Translations under genes and position numbers: made by a program
Notes under the pieces: generated by a model
The model's input: only the letters and a program-made list of their open reading frames with translations
Databases searched by the model: none
What the model was told of the DNA's origin: nothing
Part shown: in pieces, positions 43,422 to 56,194 of the stretch
Numbering within the stretch: the first letter of the stretch is position 1
Layout of the letters: every line of letters starts with the position of its first letter
Assembly (NCBI GenBank): GCA_016808115.1
Contig: JAEQBH010005301.1
Coordinates: 62,001-126,000 of the forward strand
DNA length: 64,000 bases
From: Tetrastigma voinierianum
Taxonomy: Eukaryota; Streptophyta; Magnoliopsida; Vitales; Vitaceae
Direction of reading: 5' to 3'

Positions 43422-45203
43422 TGTGGATCGCGTTTTTGCTATTATCGTTTCTCACTAAAGAAATGAGGAGCTGCGTTTTTATTTAAAAAACCATTTTTAG
43501 AAAACGGTTTAGATCGCGAAGCATTTTGTTTTTATTTTAAAAGGAAAACAAAGAAATAAGAAAAAGAAAACGCTAAATGTGACTCGTGATAAGAAGAGCG
43601 GTGCAGGAAGCGAGTCCCAGGTCAGGGGTCGGGTTACTTATCGGGAAGATGCGATGGAGCGTGGCACTCCTCTAAGCCCTAAAAGTCGGGTCTCTATAAC
43701 CCAAACAAGCTAAAGAAAATATGGGTTTTGGTATTAATGAATAAGATGTAATATGATATAAACTTGTCTGAACATATATATAAATAAATAATCAAGCAAA
43801 AGTCATATGAGAAAAATGTGTACCTAGGCAGACATGTTATAAAAGCTATTTATCGATTGGAAACAATGTTAGTGCGATATGAAGCCACAAACTATTCATT
43901 CAATTAGAAATTGGTTATAAAACATATGTTAAATTATTTATTAAAATGGAATGTCATGGTATAAGCCCCAAGCCATTTATATGTTACACAAATTAACTCC
44001 CAATTAGTTTATTGGAATTGTAAATTAAATGTGTTTGAGATTTTTGGCTTAGGTTTGAGAGTGAAGTTTTGAAAATTGGAAGTTTGAGTTGAAATTTGAA
44101 ATTTGAAATTTTAGGACTTGAAATTTAAAAATTATGAATTTTCAAAAATTTAAGACTAAGACAATTGAATCTTGAAATTAAGTTTGGAAATTTGAAATTG
44201 ATCGCAGTTTTGAAATTATGAATTTTTGTAAATTTGAAATTGGAAATTGGAAGCTGTGGAACTTGAATTTTGAAATTATGACCTTGATTTTTGGGGAAAT
44301 AGGAATTTGCAATTTTGAGTGAATCATTGAAATTTTGAATTTGGAGGACTTGACTTTTAAAATTGAAATTCAATTTTAGAAATTGAGAAATTTGAAATTT
44401 GATACTTAAAAATTGAGAAATGGAAATTAAAAAAAATTTGAGGATTTTATTAAATCAAGGGTGGGTGGATAGTCCATATGTTAAGGAAAACAAGCAAAAA
44501 AAATACAACCAATTTCTAAATAAACAAAAAAATAATATAATTACAAGGAAAATAAATAATAAGACTATTAATTAAATGACTAATATATATACAAGACAAT
44601 TAAAATAAATAAATAACAAAAATTAACTATATAAAGAAGAATAAAACAAGGTCAAGAAAACATACCCGTAGATCAGTTCCTCTGACCGAACGCTTCTTGC
44701 TCTAAATTGCCTTGTGCTGGGATTGCTCTCCCAAAATCGCCTCCAGCCAATACTCTCCAAGGCACTCAAACTTTTAAACTTTGAGACCACTTAGGATCTC
44801 CCACTATCGTGGGGAAGACCCATAGTCTTCCTTAAGAAAATAAATTTAAGGAACTATGGCCTAAATTATATAGACCAACGCCTTAATTTATTCTCCAAAA
44901 AATATTTAATTATGGGTCATTAGTGGTTCCAACCTTCGGGGTGTGAGCAAGCCTACTGGGCTTCCCTTTCCCCTCCTCTCTCAATCAAGGGGTAAGGCAC
45001 CCTTTATGTGGAAAACGATGCTCTCTTTCAGAATTTTCACGCTGGGATCGCTTCCCACAAAGGAAAATCTTAAAGCCTCAAACAGCCCACACATCTCTCC
45101 CTCAGAATTTTCCAATGGGATTGCTCTACCAAAGAAAGAAAAGAAAAATCCTAATCCTCAAAATTCAAAGGCCTACAACATGCTCTCTTTCGATAGAGGT
45201 TCA
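43422..45203 (-). repeat. 3' LTR of the Tat/Ogre-like element
   Basis: It starts TGTGGATCG and matches the right LTR: TTTCTCACTAAA, AAAACGGTTT, AAATATGGGTTTTG, GAAAAATGTGTACCTAG, AACATATGTTAAATTATTTA, a long stretch of GAAATTTGAAATT words (44040-44420), and AATATTTAAT near 44900. Confidence 0.85.
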
Positions 45204-45639
45204 TGAGTGTAACGAACATGAACAATGAAGTAAAACGAAGGTGTGAAAAGTTAGTGTGAAGCGAGATGAAACTTCTATCAAGAAAGAAAAAAAAGTAGAC
45301 CCTAAAGTGTCAAAGAGAGGGACACTAAAGCAAAGACAAGGAGTCTAAACACCCTGCAAGTGACAAAAAAAAAAAAAACAAGATAACCTATAGTCCCGCC
45401 ATGATATAGATCCAACCTCCATCTAAGAAGGTCCTCAAAGGTTTCAAACCTCAGATGGTAACCGAAACGAGCTTAGTTACCGCCTACGGGTACTAGAATG
45501 GTCATGCAATCAGATAGCGATCAACACCCGTCATGGAGAAACTCATGAGCTAGCAAGCCGAGTACGCCAAATCTAAATAAACCATGCGATCGCGTGGCAT
45601 GATATGGCGATATATATCTCTACAGAGATGAAACTGAGA
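45204..45639. other. Start of Tat/Ogre 3' untranslated region
   Basis: No frame and no recognisable motif. It leads into the ~103-bp tandem repeats. Confidence 0.5.
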
Positions 45640-46460
45640 ACAAACTAAGGGTGAAGGCATCGAATGTCTCGTCAATGTGTTAAAGAATGTGATGCAAACG
45701 AAGCATGAACATCTGATCCAGATATGAAGGCGGCGTCCGAACGCCCGACACGCATAAAAACAAAGTCCTAACGCCCGATCACCGAAGCACCTACGTGATG
45801 CGCGATGAAGTCCTAACATCCGATCCATATAGCGGTTCAATCGCCCGATATGCGTAAGACGGCTTCCCGAACGCCCGACCATTGCAAGGGGCTAATGTGA
45901 TGTATGGAAGTCTGAATATCCGATCCATATAAAGGCTAAGTTTGAATGCCGATATGCAAGTATCAAGCCCAATGTCCGACTGGCCGTGTTGTAAAATGAT
46001 GCGTGATAAAGTTCAAACATCTTATCCATATGAAGGCGGTCTCAACGCCCGGCTACGCGGGCATAAGCCCAACGTCCGACCGGCCGTACTAGAAAAATGT
46101 GATGCAAATGAAGTCCGAACATCTGATCCATATGAAGGTGAAGTCTGAACGCTCGATATGCGGGCATCGCGTTGAACGCCTGACCAACACGGTGAAATGT
46201 GATGCAAATGAAGTCCGAATTATCCGATCCATATGAAGCGCGTCTTAACGCTCCGATATGCAAAAAGACGGTCCGAACGTCTCGATCTACTATGCTAGAA
46301 AAATGTGATGCAAATGAAGTCTGAACATCCGATCCATATGAAGGCGAAGTCCGAACGCCTCGATATGCGTATGACGGCGTCCGAACATCCGACCACTATG
46401 CTAGAGGAACGATGCGATGGTCCGAACATCTTATCCATATAGAGGCGTCCGAACGCCTAA
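45640..46460. repeat. ~103-bp tandem repeat, about 8 units
   Basis: GTGATGCAAAYGAAG-type words recur near 45689, 45797, 45897, 45999, 46099, 46199, 46304 and 46409, so the period is 98-108 bp. Each unit has CATCYGATCCATATGAAGG and one or two CGAACGCCYGA words. Units are imperfect and indel-rich. The array lies between integrase and the 3' LTR. Tandem repeats in this hypervariable 3' region are known from Ogre/Tat elements and can seed satellites. Confidence 0.88.
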
Positions 46461-48600
46461 ATCGAAGATAAGAAAGGCGGTTAGCGGGGGTATGCCTCAA
46501 CATGATCAACATAAATAATGACAAGTCCGAAATGTCATAGCAATGGTTCAGATTATCGATAAGAATCGCCTCCGGATAAACCAACCACATCCAAATGATC
46601 CTAAATGCGCGGATATGCCCCCGTTGTGGCATCTATCAAAACATGATGAAAACCAAACGTCATAAACAAGACTCATCCCGTCGATAACGACAGGTATGCA
46701 TAAACAAACAAATTTCATGATCTGAAGTATGGTGGATGTGCCTGGGCATGACATGTATGTCATCCAATGGGAAGTGAATAAGCTCTCAATGATCAAATAT
46801 GGCCTGATATCTCAGAATCATTCTATACAACAAACACATCCAAATGATCCCGACAAATGTGGGTATGCCCCGCATGGCATGCTCTGAGGAACTACCAAGT
46901 CTCTATGATTCCCAATAACAAAAGGCAACTTCGGCCATCTAGGAACCGTAATCAGAACGGATCCCAACGCCAAAGAAAGTATCTCCCTAGAAAAAGCCAC
47001 ATAATAATGTCCAGATATCGACCAAGTCTCAAAGACCTATCAAAGTAGATACCGCCAAAGAAACAAACTATATCCTGTGGTGGTCTTATGACACGTGACT
47101 CCAGTAACAGCTAGCATATGCAAAAGAAACAAGGGAAACTAGCTCAACACCCAATGATTCAACCCCATGCCCTCGTAGTGAATGCCACATGCATAAGAAG
47201 TCCATGAGCCATGGACACAAGAACATCCATGGAAGTGCTAATAACAATGATGTAATGCAAAAAGTGTAATATGTGGTGAGATAGGTAAAGAGAAAATGAT
47301 AAAGTGAAACATCAAACTCGAAACCATAAACATATGAGGCATAAATGTGGAAAACGGAGGAGGTGCGAAGTCGAAGATAAATATGATTATGGAAAAACCT
47401 AATGATGATATGATGAACTCACCCAAGTCATCATATGGGGGAAGACATGTCGTTTGATAATGGATGATGAATATGACACTAACTCCTGAGTCCCTAGGGA
47501 GAGACCACTCATCCTTTACATACCACTAATAAAACTTCAAAATAAAACACATGATAATTAGGATCTCGTAGCTCCACATTACTAATCTACAAGTAATACA
47601 TACATCAAAGATTAATTGATCCTCTATAAGTCCACACAATGAATCAAGTGGAATAAGATTTCATACAACACATATATGGTGCTGATTATTTATTTCATTA
47701 CTTTCCTTTTCTTTTCTTTTTTGTTCTTTTTTTTTTTTTTTTTTTTCTTTTTTCTTTTTTTTTTTTTTTTTTTTTTTTCCAAGATGTATCAATGAAACAA
47801 TGAGAGACAAACCAATATGTAAATAATGAACATATCTCCAAGCAATGGCATGAATAAAAAACAATTCCAATGAAATGACATAAGCCTCTCAAACTAAAAA
47901 GTTCCGAAATGTCAATGGAATGAGTGAAGGATGACATGACAAACCCCATGCAAAGAAATTAATGAGATCACCAACTTATGGGAAAGAATGAGATAGAATG
48001 AGATGTCATATAGAAAGAAAGGGTGAAAACAGGAAACTATAAAATGAACGACATATAAAGTGAGTGTGGTAAGGCGATATAAAGAACATGTCACAGATGT
48101 CTGGCTAACCTCGAAGATCCCTAAACTAAGGCATCCATACACACCAAAGGGCCTCATCCCTGTGATGAAAGTGTGCAGGCTGCAAGAGAAAGAATAGGTC
48201 AACAAGTGATGTGAGGCTCAGAATGGCTAGCAACGGTAAAAAAAAAAAAACAAAAAATAACGGAGTAATGAAGTATAAGGGTGATATGGCCAACCTGAAT
48301 GATGGGTCAATCACCTTCACATCAAGGCCAAACTGCAGTAACTTTTTCGTGCTGATCCACATTGGTTGGCTCGGTGAATTTGGCTCACCCGTCCATCAAC
48401 CACGCAGCCCCTCTCGGGCTTCAACTCTTTAATAATGGGTCCGGCCTGTGCTGAGCTTCCAACTTCCTTAGGGTCAGCTGATCAACCTCCTGAGACCTCA
48501 AAGTCCAAATCGCCGCTAGCACCAGCTTGACCCGCTTTGAAAGCGCCACTATCTTCCTTGGTAAGCCCGAATACGGCCGAAGAACTCTCAATCTCCCTCT
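46461..48600. other. Remaining Tat/Ogre 3' untranslated region
   Basis: No gene was found. The piece at 46780-46890 repeats parts of 46560-46640 (CCACATCCAAATGATCC, GGTATGCCCC or GATATGCCCC), so older duplications are visible. A pyrimidine tract, nearly all T with a few C, lies at 47723-47779; frames across it, full of Lys or Phe, are artefacts. Confidence 0.55.
47723..47779. repeat. Polypyrimidine tract
   Basis: 57 bp of T with only a few C; the minus strand is all purine. It is not adjacent to the LTR, so it is not the usual polypurine tract for plus-strand priming. Confidence 0.9.
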
Positions 48601-48639
48601 GACCACAGCTGCCGACTGCCGTGATCAAACCCATCTCCG

Positions 48640-49423
48640 CCAACTACGCCTGTGGCTACCTCAAGGATCCTATCTCTATCTCAATCCGCAAACCGCTCCA
48701 TGCCATAAACTGTAGGAGTAGCGTGGCCCTGTGGCGCGAAGAGGTGCGATACGCCTATACGCGGGCAACAGCTTCTGACCGGGCCCCGAGAAGTCCCAAT
48801 CATCTGTGTTAACTCTCTTAATATTCTCGCCTCGCGACTTATCGCTTCCATTTGTTCCAAGTTTATAATGTTAATGATCATGATGTCGATGCCATATCTC
48901 AGATACAACAACTCACCCCCAAATGCACACCTCTATCCCGATAGATCAACTCATGAGGAACCCCATATCAGCAGATAATGTGCGATTTGATAAAGGTGGC
49001 CATCAAGATTTAGTTTCTGTACAGAAATGGCCTCCCACCACTTCGTGGAAATAACTTCAAGAGCCACTAGAATGAAACCTGATGACCACTGTGGCGACTT
49101 TACCAGATCTTCCAACAAATATCTATACCCCCAGAATTCGAAAAATGGCCAAGGTGAGGTCAATGCATGCAACCTCCGATGGTGGAACGCGTATGAGATC
49201 TCCACATCCGACACCTGCATATCCTCCTCGAACAAACCGACAACAACTGTCTCCATGGTCGCCCAAAATAGGCCAGCCCCGCAATCTTACGAGCCAACAT
49301 ATCCTCCCATGGCCCACAAACTCCGCATGGACCTCTCTCATTGCCTCGATCGCTGAATCCCGAATCTGGGCACAAACAATAACACACCATCAAACACGCT
49401 GATATGGAAGTGGTTCCCTCCAT
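48640..49423 (-). pseudogene. Tat/Ogre integrase fragment
   Basis: Minus-strand frames give GVCGPWEDMLARKIAGLAYF near 49270-49320 (zinc-binding N-terminal part, consensus GxCGxHxxGxMLxRKIxRxGYFW), then HALTSPWPFFEFWG and FILVALEVISTKWWEA near 49020-49180 (start of the catalytic core, consensus PWPFxxWGxDxxG, FILVAxDYFTKWVEA). VYGMERFAD near 48690-48720 matches the later VYGxEAVLP segment. The integrase would insert element cDNA. The core Asp residues are lost or out of frame and several shifts occur. Confidence 0.85.
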
Positions 49424-52267
49424 GTATCATATAGCGTGGCCAACCGCCCCCAAAGCTCTCACCCTGCCAGTCGCCACGCTCGGGTGCGTGCCGGCGGCTC
49501 AAGAAACTGGAGCAAATACTGCGATACCACGCAACCATCATCAAACCCCGATCGCTGGTCATGTCAATAAGTAGGAACATTTCTAGTCTCAATCCAGCGT
49601 GGGGCGTACCACCACACCTTCTCGAATGTCAATCATGGAAGCTAAAAAGTAGCCAGAGTACTGGCTAACCCATTTCTCGCCGCCTTGTGTGTGAGTGTAG
49701 CCTCAAGTCACAAACCTCCCTACTTCAAGAACTCAAAATAAGCATAGATATGGCTTCCAAGCTTCACATCTGGGTCTTCCAATCACCCTTGATTCGCCTA
49801 ACTCTACTAGATTAGAATCACCGAATATCTCCATCCTTCTAATCCCCGAGCTCAAGTACAGCCTCTAACCCAAGGATACATGCCTCATACTCATTGATTG
49901 TGGGTCGATGAATTTAATCCGCAGCGCCAAACGAACCGATTCGATATGCACTACTAAGAAATCAATAACACCTATCCCATATCCGATGGTTAGCTCACCA
50001 CTGTGCACATGCACACAAACTGGGATAAACTACTACCCCGCGATCTCCTCTGATCCTGAAAATCACCATCAATCACTCATCACAAGAATCGAAGGAGGCC
50101 ACATCCGGCTTAACACACTCCCTTTTATAGACTTTTGAGTGACATACTCGAATATCAAACTCATTGCAAGTACAAGCCATCTCATGTCTGCCTGGCCAAA
50201 ACTCCGGTCCGTCAAACAGATATCTCAAAAGATTCAAGAGAAATGTTTACTGTAATATTCGCCATTTTTAATGTCTCAATCTCCCAGTGGCTCAAACTAA
50301 AGCAAGGTAAGCGCCAATCATGAATGTACCTGTCTCTACATCTAACATCCCTCCTTATACCGATCAGATAGCTCCTCGCTCCCCGCCGACCATCAACTGG
50401 GCTAGCATGCACCCTAAAGCGACATTTGAAACTGACAAATATAACAAGAGAGGTCGTCTGTGAGCGGATGCACAAAACAGGAGGGGGAAAGGTATACTTT
50501 AATTCGCTAAACGCCATGCACCATCATCCCCAAACCTAGGTCGCTTTTCCAGCTCAAGGATAGCTCACAAGTATCTCGCGCCTAACAATAAAACTCCGCA
50601 ATATATCAGACCCACCACAAACTCTCGATCTCGCCTCGGCCTGTGGTGGGGATATGTCAAGGATAGCTCGATCTTATCGATCTACCTCAATACTTCTCAC
50701 TAATCATGTAGCTCAAGAGCTTCCTTAAGTCACTCCAAAAGTGCACTTGCATCTGGGTTTCAACTAAAGTATCTGGTCCTCCGAAAAAGCGCCTAAAGCG
50801 CCCAAAGATCTCGCCCCTCACTGGCCGGATCTCACAATCATATCATCTGATAGATCTCAACATCTGGCATCATGTCATGAAACACAGCAGAGTAGTCGCT
50901 TCTTCCTGATGTGTAGCACCCGCTTTTTCAACTAAACTGCATGACTTTACACAAGAGCCCACTCAAAGGATGAAAGATGTCTTCTCCCCGCCCTCTGAGC
51001 TACCATAATCACAGAACCGTGAAATCTAATCCATAAAGACAATACACTGATGCCCTGTGGTAAAAGATTATCAACCAACATGTCAATACGTGAGAGAATC
51101 ATCCTCGGGCTAGCCTGTTGAGATTTGTGTCCAATACAAACTCAACTGCCATCCTTTCAGAACAGTGGATCTACATTAGCCACCACCGAAAATGGACCAA
51201 TCGACAGCCAACATCAAGTTGTTTTTGAATCTCCTCCTCCTTCACCAACCCCAACAGTGCACCGCTTTGACTTTTCATTGTCCCATCAGAATGGCATGTG
51301 ATGATGCAACTGATATATTTGAGGGCCTCCATAGAATATCCTGGCTACAGACTTATGCAAACATCCAAGTATGACCTGAGTAACCCGAGCAACCATCCTC
51401 TCATTCCATAAAGTGTACCATCTCATCTCTCTGAGTTAACCACTGCACTACGCCAACCGTCTCAAGGTCACTCAAAATGAGGTGTGAAACCCCGCCTCAT
51501 CAAGAAACTATGATCAATAATCAGTCATCATCACAAAACTGAAGCTCAGAAGGTTCAATATCATCAACATCGCGAATCCGTGATGGGAGGAATGAGGTAC
51601 ACATCAATATTATCAATAAAAGAGACAGAATACCTCAAAAAATGTCGTAAACCATAGATGAAAAGGTCAAGATGATCATCTGAATCTTGAGATAATCCCC
51701 ACGCAAAGATCAAAAGAAAGTGGTGGTCCACAAAGACGACTCTCCCCAGCCAACATGTCCAGAACATCGTGAGATGCACATCAACACAAGATCACCGCAA
51801 TCGCATCATCAACTGGCAAGAGGAAGTATCCTCAACAATTTCAAAGCAAGCACATGGAAAATCACTTATAGTTTAACCCGCTCTAATGATTTAATAACTA
51901 CATCCTGAGTAGCCTTCCTCATCATAATCGCTGACGATAACCCCATCAATACCCCTTATAACGCTTATCTCATCTGAAAAGCAATATAGTGAGCACACTG
52001 GGGACCGCCCAGAAGGAGAGCCATCATGGTAGGAAGTAGTTCGAGCCCCACCACACAACGGGAGTCAGAAAAGCCATACCAACACGCCTGATAATGCTGA
52101 GCTCAACAACCATCCATCGAGATATGGGATAATTGGCCTAAGCTCCCGTGGCCAACAATGCAACTCTAAACCCAAGACTTAAGAGGATAGTCAAATGATC
52201 GCGGGGATGGTCAGATCTCCACCTCTCGCAACTGTGCCATGCACCAAAATCACTCATCGGGTAAATC
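49424..52267 (-). pseudogene. Tat/Ogre RT and RNase H region, heavily decayed
   Basis: Its position between the PR-RT linker and integrase predicts RT and RNase H here. By eye I could not find the RT catalytic box or a secure RNase H motif in any frame; short frames such as 51564-51779 and 50212-50517 have no clear match. Scattered stops and indels are frequent. Confidence 0.45.
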
Positions 52268-53088
52268 CTAAACCATGGTGGGTCGTGGTCCAAACTCGTG
52301 ATAATTGCCACGCCACAGCCGACGACGCCCTAAACCCAAACTAGGCATGTATGACATGCTCCTCATCATGTCCAAAACGACTGTGCTGCTATGCTGATCA
52401 AATGACATGGGTATCGACCTCGACAAACCTCCGGCCCACGGTTCAGACTTCATCAAAAGCGAATCCGGCCATAAGCAAATCATCACCCCATGGCTATTAA
52501 TCTCCAACACCGCCAAGTCAAATGTGTCTTCCCGTGAGATGAAATAGCGATCACTTCATCATCATGACGAATCACCTTCAAATGAAGGGGCATGGGATAG
52601 CGCCAGCAAATACTCATGGATCCAATGGGCGCCTAAAAGTAGGTTAAAGGATACGTGGATCCTCAAAATCAAATAAAACTGGGAAACTCACTGGTCGACC
52701 ATCACCGAGAGTCATGGTGCCCAACAATTTCTCTACGAGTACCGTCACAAGCTCGCCTCAGATGGTTTAAAACCTCAGGGCCTATGATCCTGATACTGGC
52801 AGGGCGGTGTTTTACATATTTAGGAGCAGATCTTACCGTTTAAGAGAAATGATGCGCGGAACACGACGCACCTAAACAACCAACCGATATATGCAAAGGT
52901 CGAAGCGGTCCCCACTTCTCCTGAGGTAAATCATCCTCGAAAACAACGCGAATCGCTCGACCCGGCCGAGCATATGTATCAAGCCCTCCGAGACGTGGTC
53001 GTGTCAACCCGACCGCCAGAGTCCCAATCAAAGTCTCTATGTGGTGGTAGAGGGAAGCCAACAACTCCAAATAAGCCGACACGAGCAT
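52268..53088 (-). pseudogene. Tat/Ogre protease to RT linker
   Basis: On the minus strand, FEDDLPQEKWGPLRPLHISV near 52870-52930 matches the segment before the Tat protease (FxDEDLPxEGxxHNxxLxIxV). VSFNLLLGAHWIHEYLLAL near 52600-52660 matches the YNxLLGRPWIHxxxAxxS motif. DMMRSMSYMPSLGLGRR near 52320-52370 matches the MxxMGYxPGxGLGR motif of these elements. The order is correct, but the pieces lie in different frames. Confidence 0.8.
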
Positions 53089-56000
53089 GTGTACTGTGAG
53101 TCGCCGATGATCTCATCATCCTTCACCGGCCTCATCCTAGTAGTATCGGGATCTATGGGCCGAGATGGAACTCTGAGGTCACCGGTCTCGACCACTCTAC
53201 CTCCTCCGATAACATATCGATCTCCGTATCAACCCGTCCCTGGGTGGAGTCAAAATAAAGGAGCAGAACACTATAACAAGGCAAAGCCACCGGGCCTCGC
53301 ATGGGATCCAAACCGGGGTACGCCTCATCCGAACCAGATGTGTGAGTGAATCTCGCTGCCCGAAACACCCCAAGAACCCCATCACGCCATAACCATCATC
53401 AAATGCTACGGGCCCGACCTCCGATCATCCCATGACAACATATGGATGCGATCCGTGACCAACAAAATCAATGGAATGAATACCTCCCACCGATGGCGGA
53501 ACCGCATGCAGCAAGCTCCGGGCGGGGGCTAGAACCGAGCGCTAGTCACCCCTAATCAGACAATACTCAATAATCAAGTCCTCAACGTGTCTCAAAGCAA
53601 AGGTAATCGACTGGGAAGGTCTCAGTCTTAATGATAAGCACAATGGGAAACCATCCGAAAAATGAGTGCGAACAACCCGTGGGTGGTCTCTGCACTCAAG
53701 CAATCCAAATAGCCAATAATGTCTCTGTGGCATTCCTCACCCAAAGGCATGCCTAGGGCTAAAGTGTCTGAAATGGGTTTGTAGTCGGGCCGTGAACTGT
53801 GGCGCTGGGTCTAAGACGTGGCAATAGGTGCTCTCTCCACAACCTCGTGCGCCAGAACTCGAGTGTGGTGGAGTATATGGATGGTAATCTAAGCGGGCCA
53901 GTGGTATGGAAGGTCTACATCGAACCGAACTCCGGGCGAGGAAGTCCCCAGGCGCCGTATAGATGCGCATCGAGGCCCAGGTGCCCCATGTCCAAAGGAA
54001 CCGATGGCTCCACCTCCCGGGTCTACATGATCCGCATGGCTTCCCTACCATCAAAAGAGGAAGAACCACCACAAACCGCGCGCGCCATACCATCCTCGAC
54101 ACCATACAACGCCTCTATCAAAGCTCCAGAATCCATAATCTAGACGATAAGAGTGTCTAGCGTGAATCGGGTCAGAACCCTCATGATCATGCTAATCAGC
54201 TCTCTCTCGATGGACGAACAATCAACTCGACACCTTCTCCCTCCAACGGAGATGAAAGATGTAGTAGCCTTCATGAGCTCCCACTTCATAAATTTCTCAA
54301 GTTCTCTCCCAGTGAAGACATCTACGATGGCTGTCAGTGAGAACTGTTTCTGATAAACTCATGGGAAAGATACTCCCAAGTCCGCCTACGCGAAGCATCC
54401 AAGGTGGCAAACCAAACATGCCACACTACTCTGACAAAGGAACAACATGTGATCAACTCAAATTTCATTTAAACCCATGCCCTCATCAATCGATCATATA
54501 TCCTCTCAAATGAGTACGTGGACATCCTTCCCTCGCTTCAGATAACGCTCCATGTCGCATCCATCAAGCTGCACAGTCACAAAAGTAATTATCAAATCCA
54601 TCCCACACATCCATACCCCAAGAACTCTCAATTGTCTAAGCATCTACTCTACTCGTATGCGATCCTCGGGCAACGGTCTGAATCGAATAGTCGCATGGTC
54701 GATCACCTGCACCTCCTGACAACAACAATGAGTGCCCCGAGGGATAAAGCAGCTATCCGAGCCAAATCATGGAGGGAGGTGGAGGTGTGCCCCATGTCAA
54801 ACCGGTATCCTCCCGCGGCTGAAAGCCGTGGGGTTCGCCGTTTATCAACTTAACTGAGGCTACGTACGTATCCTCGAGCGTTAGCCGGCTGCAAAGAAGC
54901 TTTTCTTCAATAACCGCCGCATGTCATCCATATCATCCGCTTGATCCGATGCACGTATTAATCTACCTCGGTCTCCTAACTCACGGCGATGGTCCTACCA
55001 GGTCGGGCGAACTAAAGTAACCGTGAACAAATAAAGTGAGTTCGGCGTCGAACCAAAAGAACGGGCCAAGAGTAATGAAACCGGAATAAGCAATCCATCA
55101 ATATACACAAAATTGCCCTAATCGGCTCAATACTCCGATTAATCTCTATATACCCTAGAGAGGGAAACCAAAATAGAGTGAACTGATCCATATCATGACA
55201 AAACCGGCCCGCGCCTGGCGCATGCACCCACGGTAGGATGGGATCCTACGCGAGATCTAAACTCAACCTAGAAGCGTCAATGGTGGCTCTAAAAAGACGC
55301 GGTGCAGTCTTTAAAGCGGGGTCCCTAGCATGGAGAGCGATCAGCATTCTCCAGTTGGTATACAACCTCCTGCCACGCCTTCAAAGCAGACGGGCGCTTC
55401 CATGCAAGGTGGTCACCAACCCACACATGCACTTCCTCGACATCCCGTGGGGCGTCTATGGCGGCGTTCTACTCTCAACGTCAGAATAAACTAAGTGTAC
55501 AAAGCAGATGTGTGGGTGCATCCGAAAACCTAAATGATATCTAAACTGGTGCACACCGGGGTCACAAAGTATCCTAAAATCTAGCTCTGAGCTATACAAG
55601 TCTTCAAAGATCGGACTCCTCAGCATCAATATGTCAGCCACCTCCAAAATGCTCACAAACATGGATATAGCCCATCACTAGACCTTACTCCTAGTCACTA
55701 GCTCGGTCGAAAAGCAAGGAGCAACAAGTCTCCAACGGCAAACACAAAACCAACAGACACTAAGTCCACCGAGACTAGAGGTTTGGAGATAAGGGGATAC
55801 ATGTGCACCCCACATAAACATGCGACAAGCAATCATGCAAGAGAAGGGTAGTCATGCAAATGTGACAAAATATGCAAGCAGGGAGCACATCCATATCTAC
55901 ACATAATCTAAGTAAGAGTATAAGATGAATATGATGTGTATATATAACAAACAATGAGAAACAAGTGGACATAACAAGATGAATGCGGTAAGAATCACCG

Positions 56001-56174
56001 ATGAAGTCAACTAACCAATACTACGATAAGGCCAACAATTAGACATGAGAAAGATAATCAAATGGGTCAAAAATTCTCTAATGTTATAATAATAAAAAGC
56101 ACAAAAAGAAGTATCTATCAATCAACCAATCAAACTCCACATTTTCCCTAATTTGTATTCAAGCTTAACCCTCA
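53089..56174 (-). pseudogene. Tat/Ogre gag and leader region
   Basis: By position this should hold gag and the long 5' leader. A minus-strand piece at 55012-55130 reads FITLGPFFWFDAELTLFVHG in one frame, protein-like but not assigned. Frames at 53737-54143 on both strands overlap and are not convincing. No intact frame is present. Confidence 0.4.
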
Positions 56175-56175
56175 C

Positions 56176-56191
56176 TGTCCCGGAGTCGCCA
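56176..56191 (-). promoter_or_regulatory. PBS of the Tat/Ogre-like element
   Basis: The minus strand reads TGGCGACTCCGGGACA three bases after the 5' LTR. TGGCG-starting sites complementary to an Arg tRNA are typical for Tat/Ogre elements; the exact tRNA was not checked. Confidence 0.7.
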
Positions 56192-56194
56192 TTT

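Noticed and set aside
47661..47949. Lys-rich minus-strand frames
   Set aside because: They are translations of a polypyrimidine tract, not genes.
53737..54143. Opposing 114-122-codon frames in the Tat element
   Set aside because: They overlap on opposite strands in a locally GC-rich decayed region with no motif.
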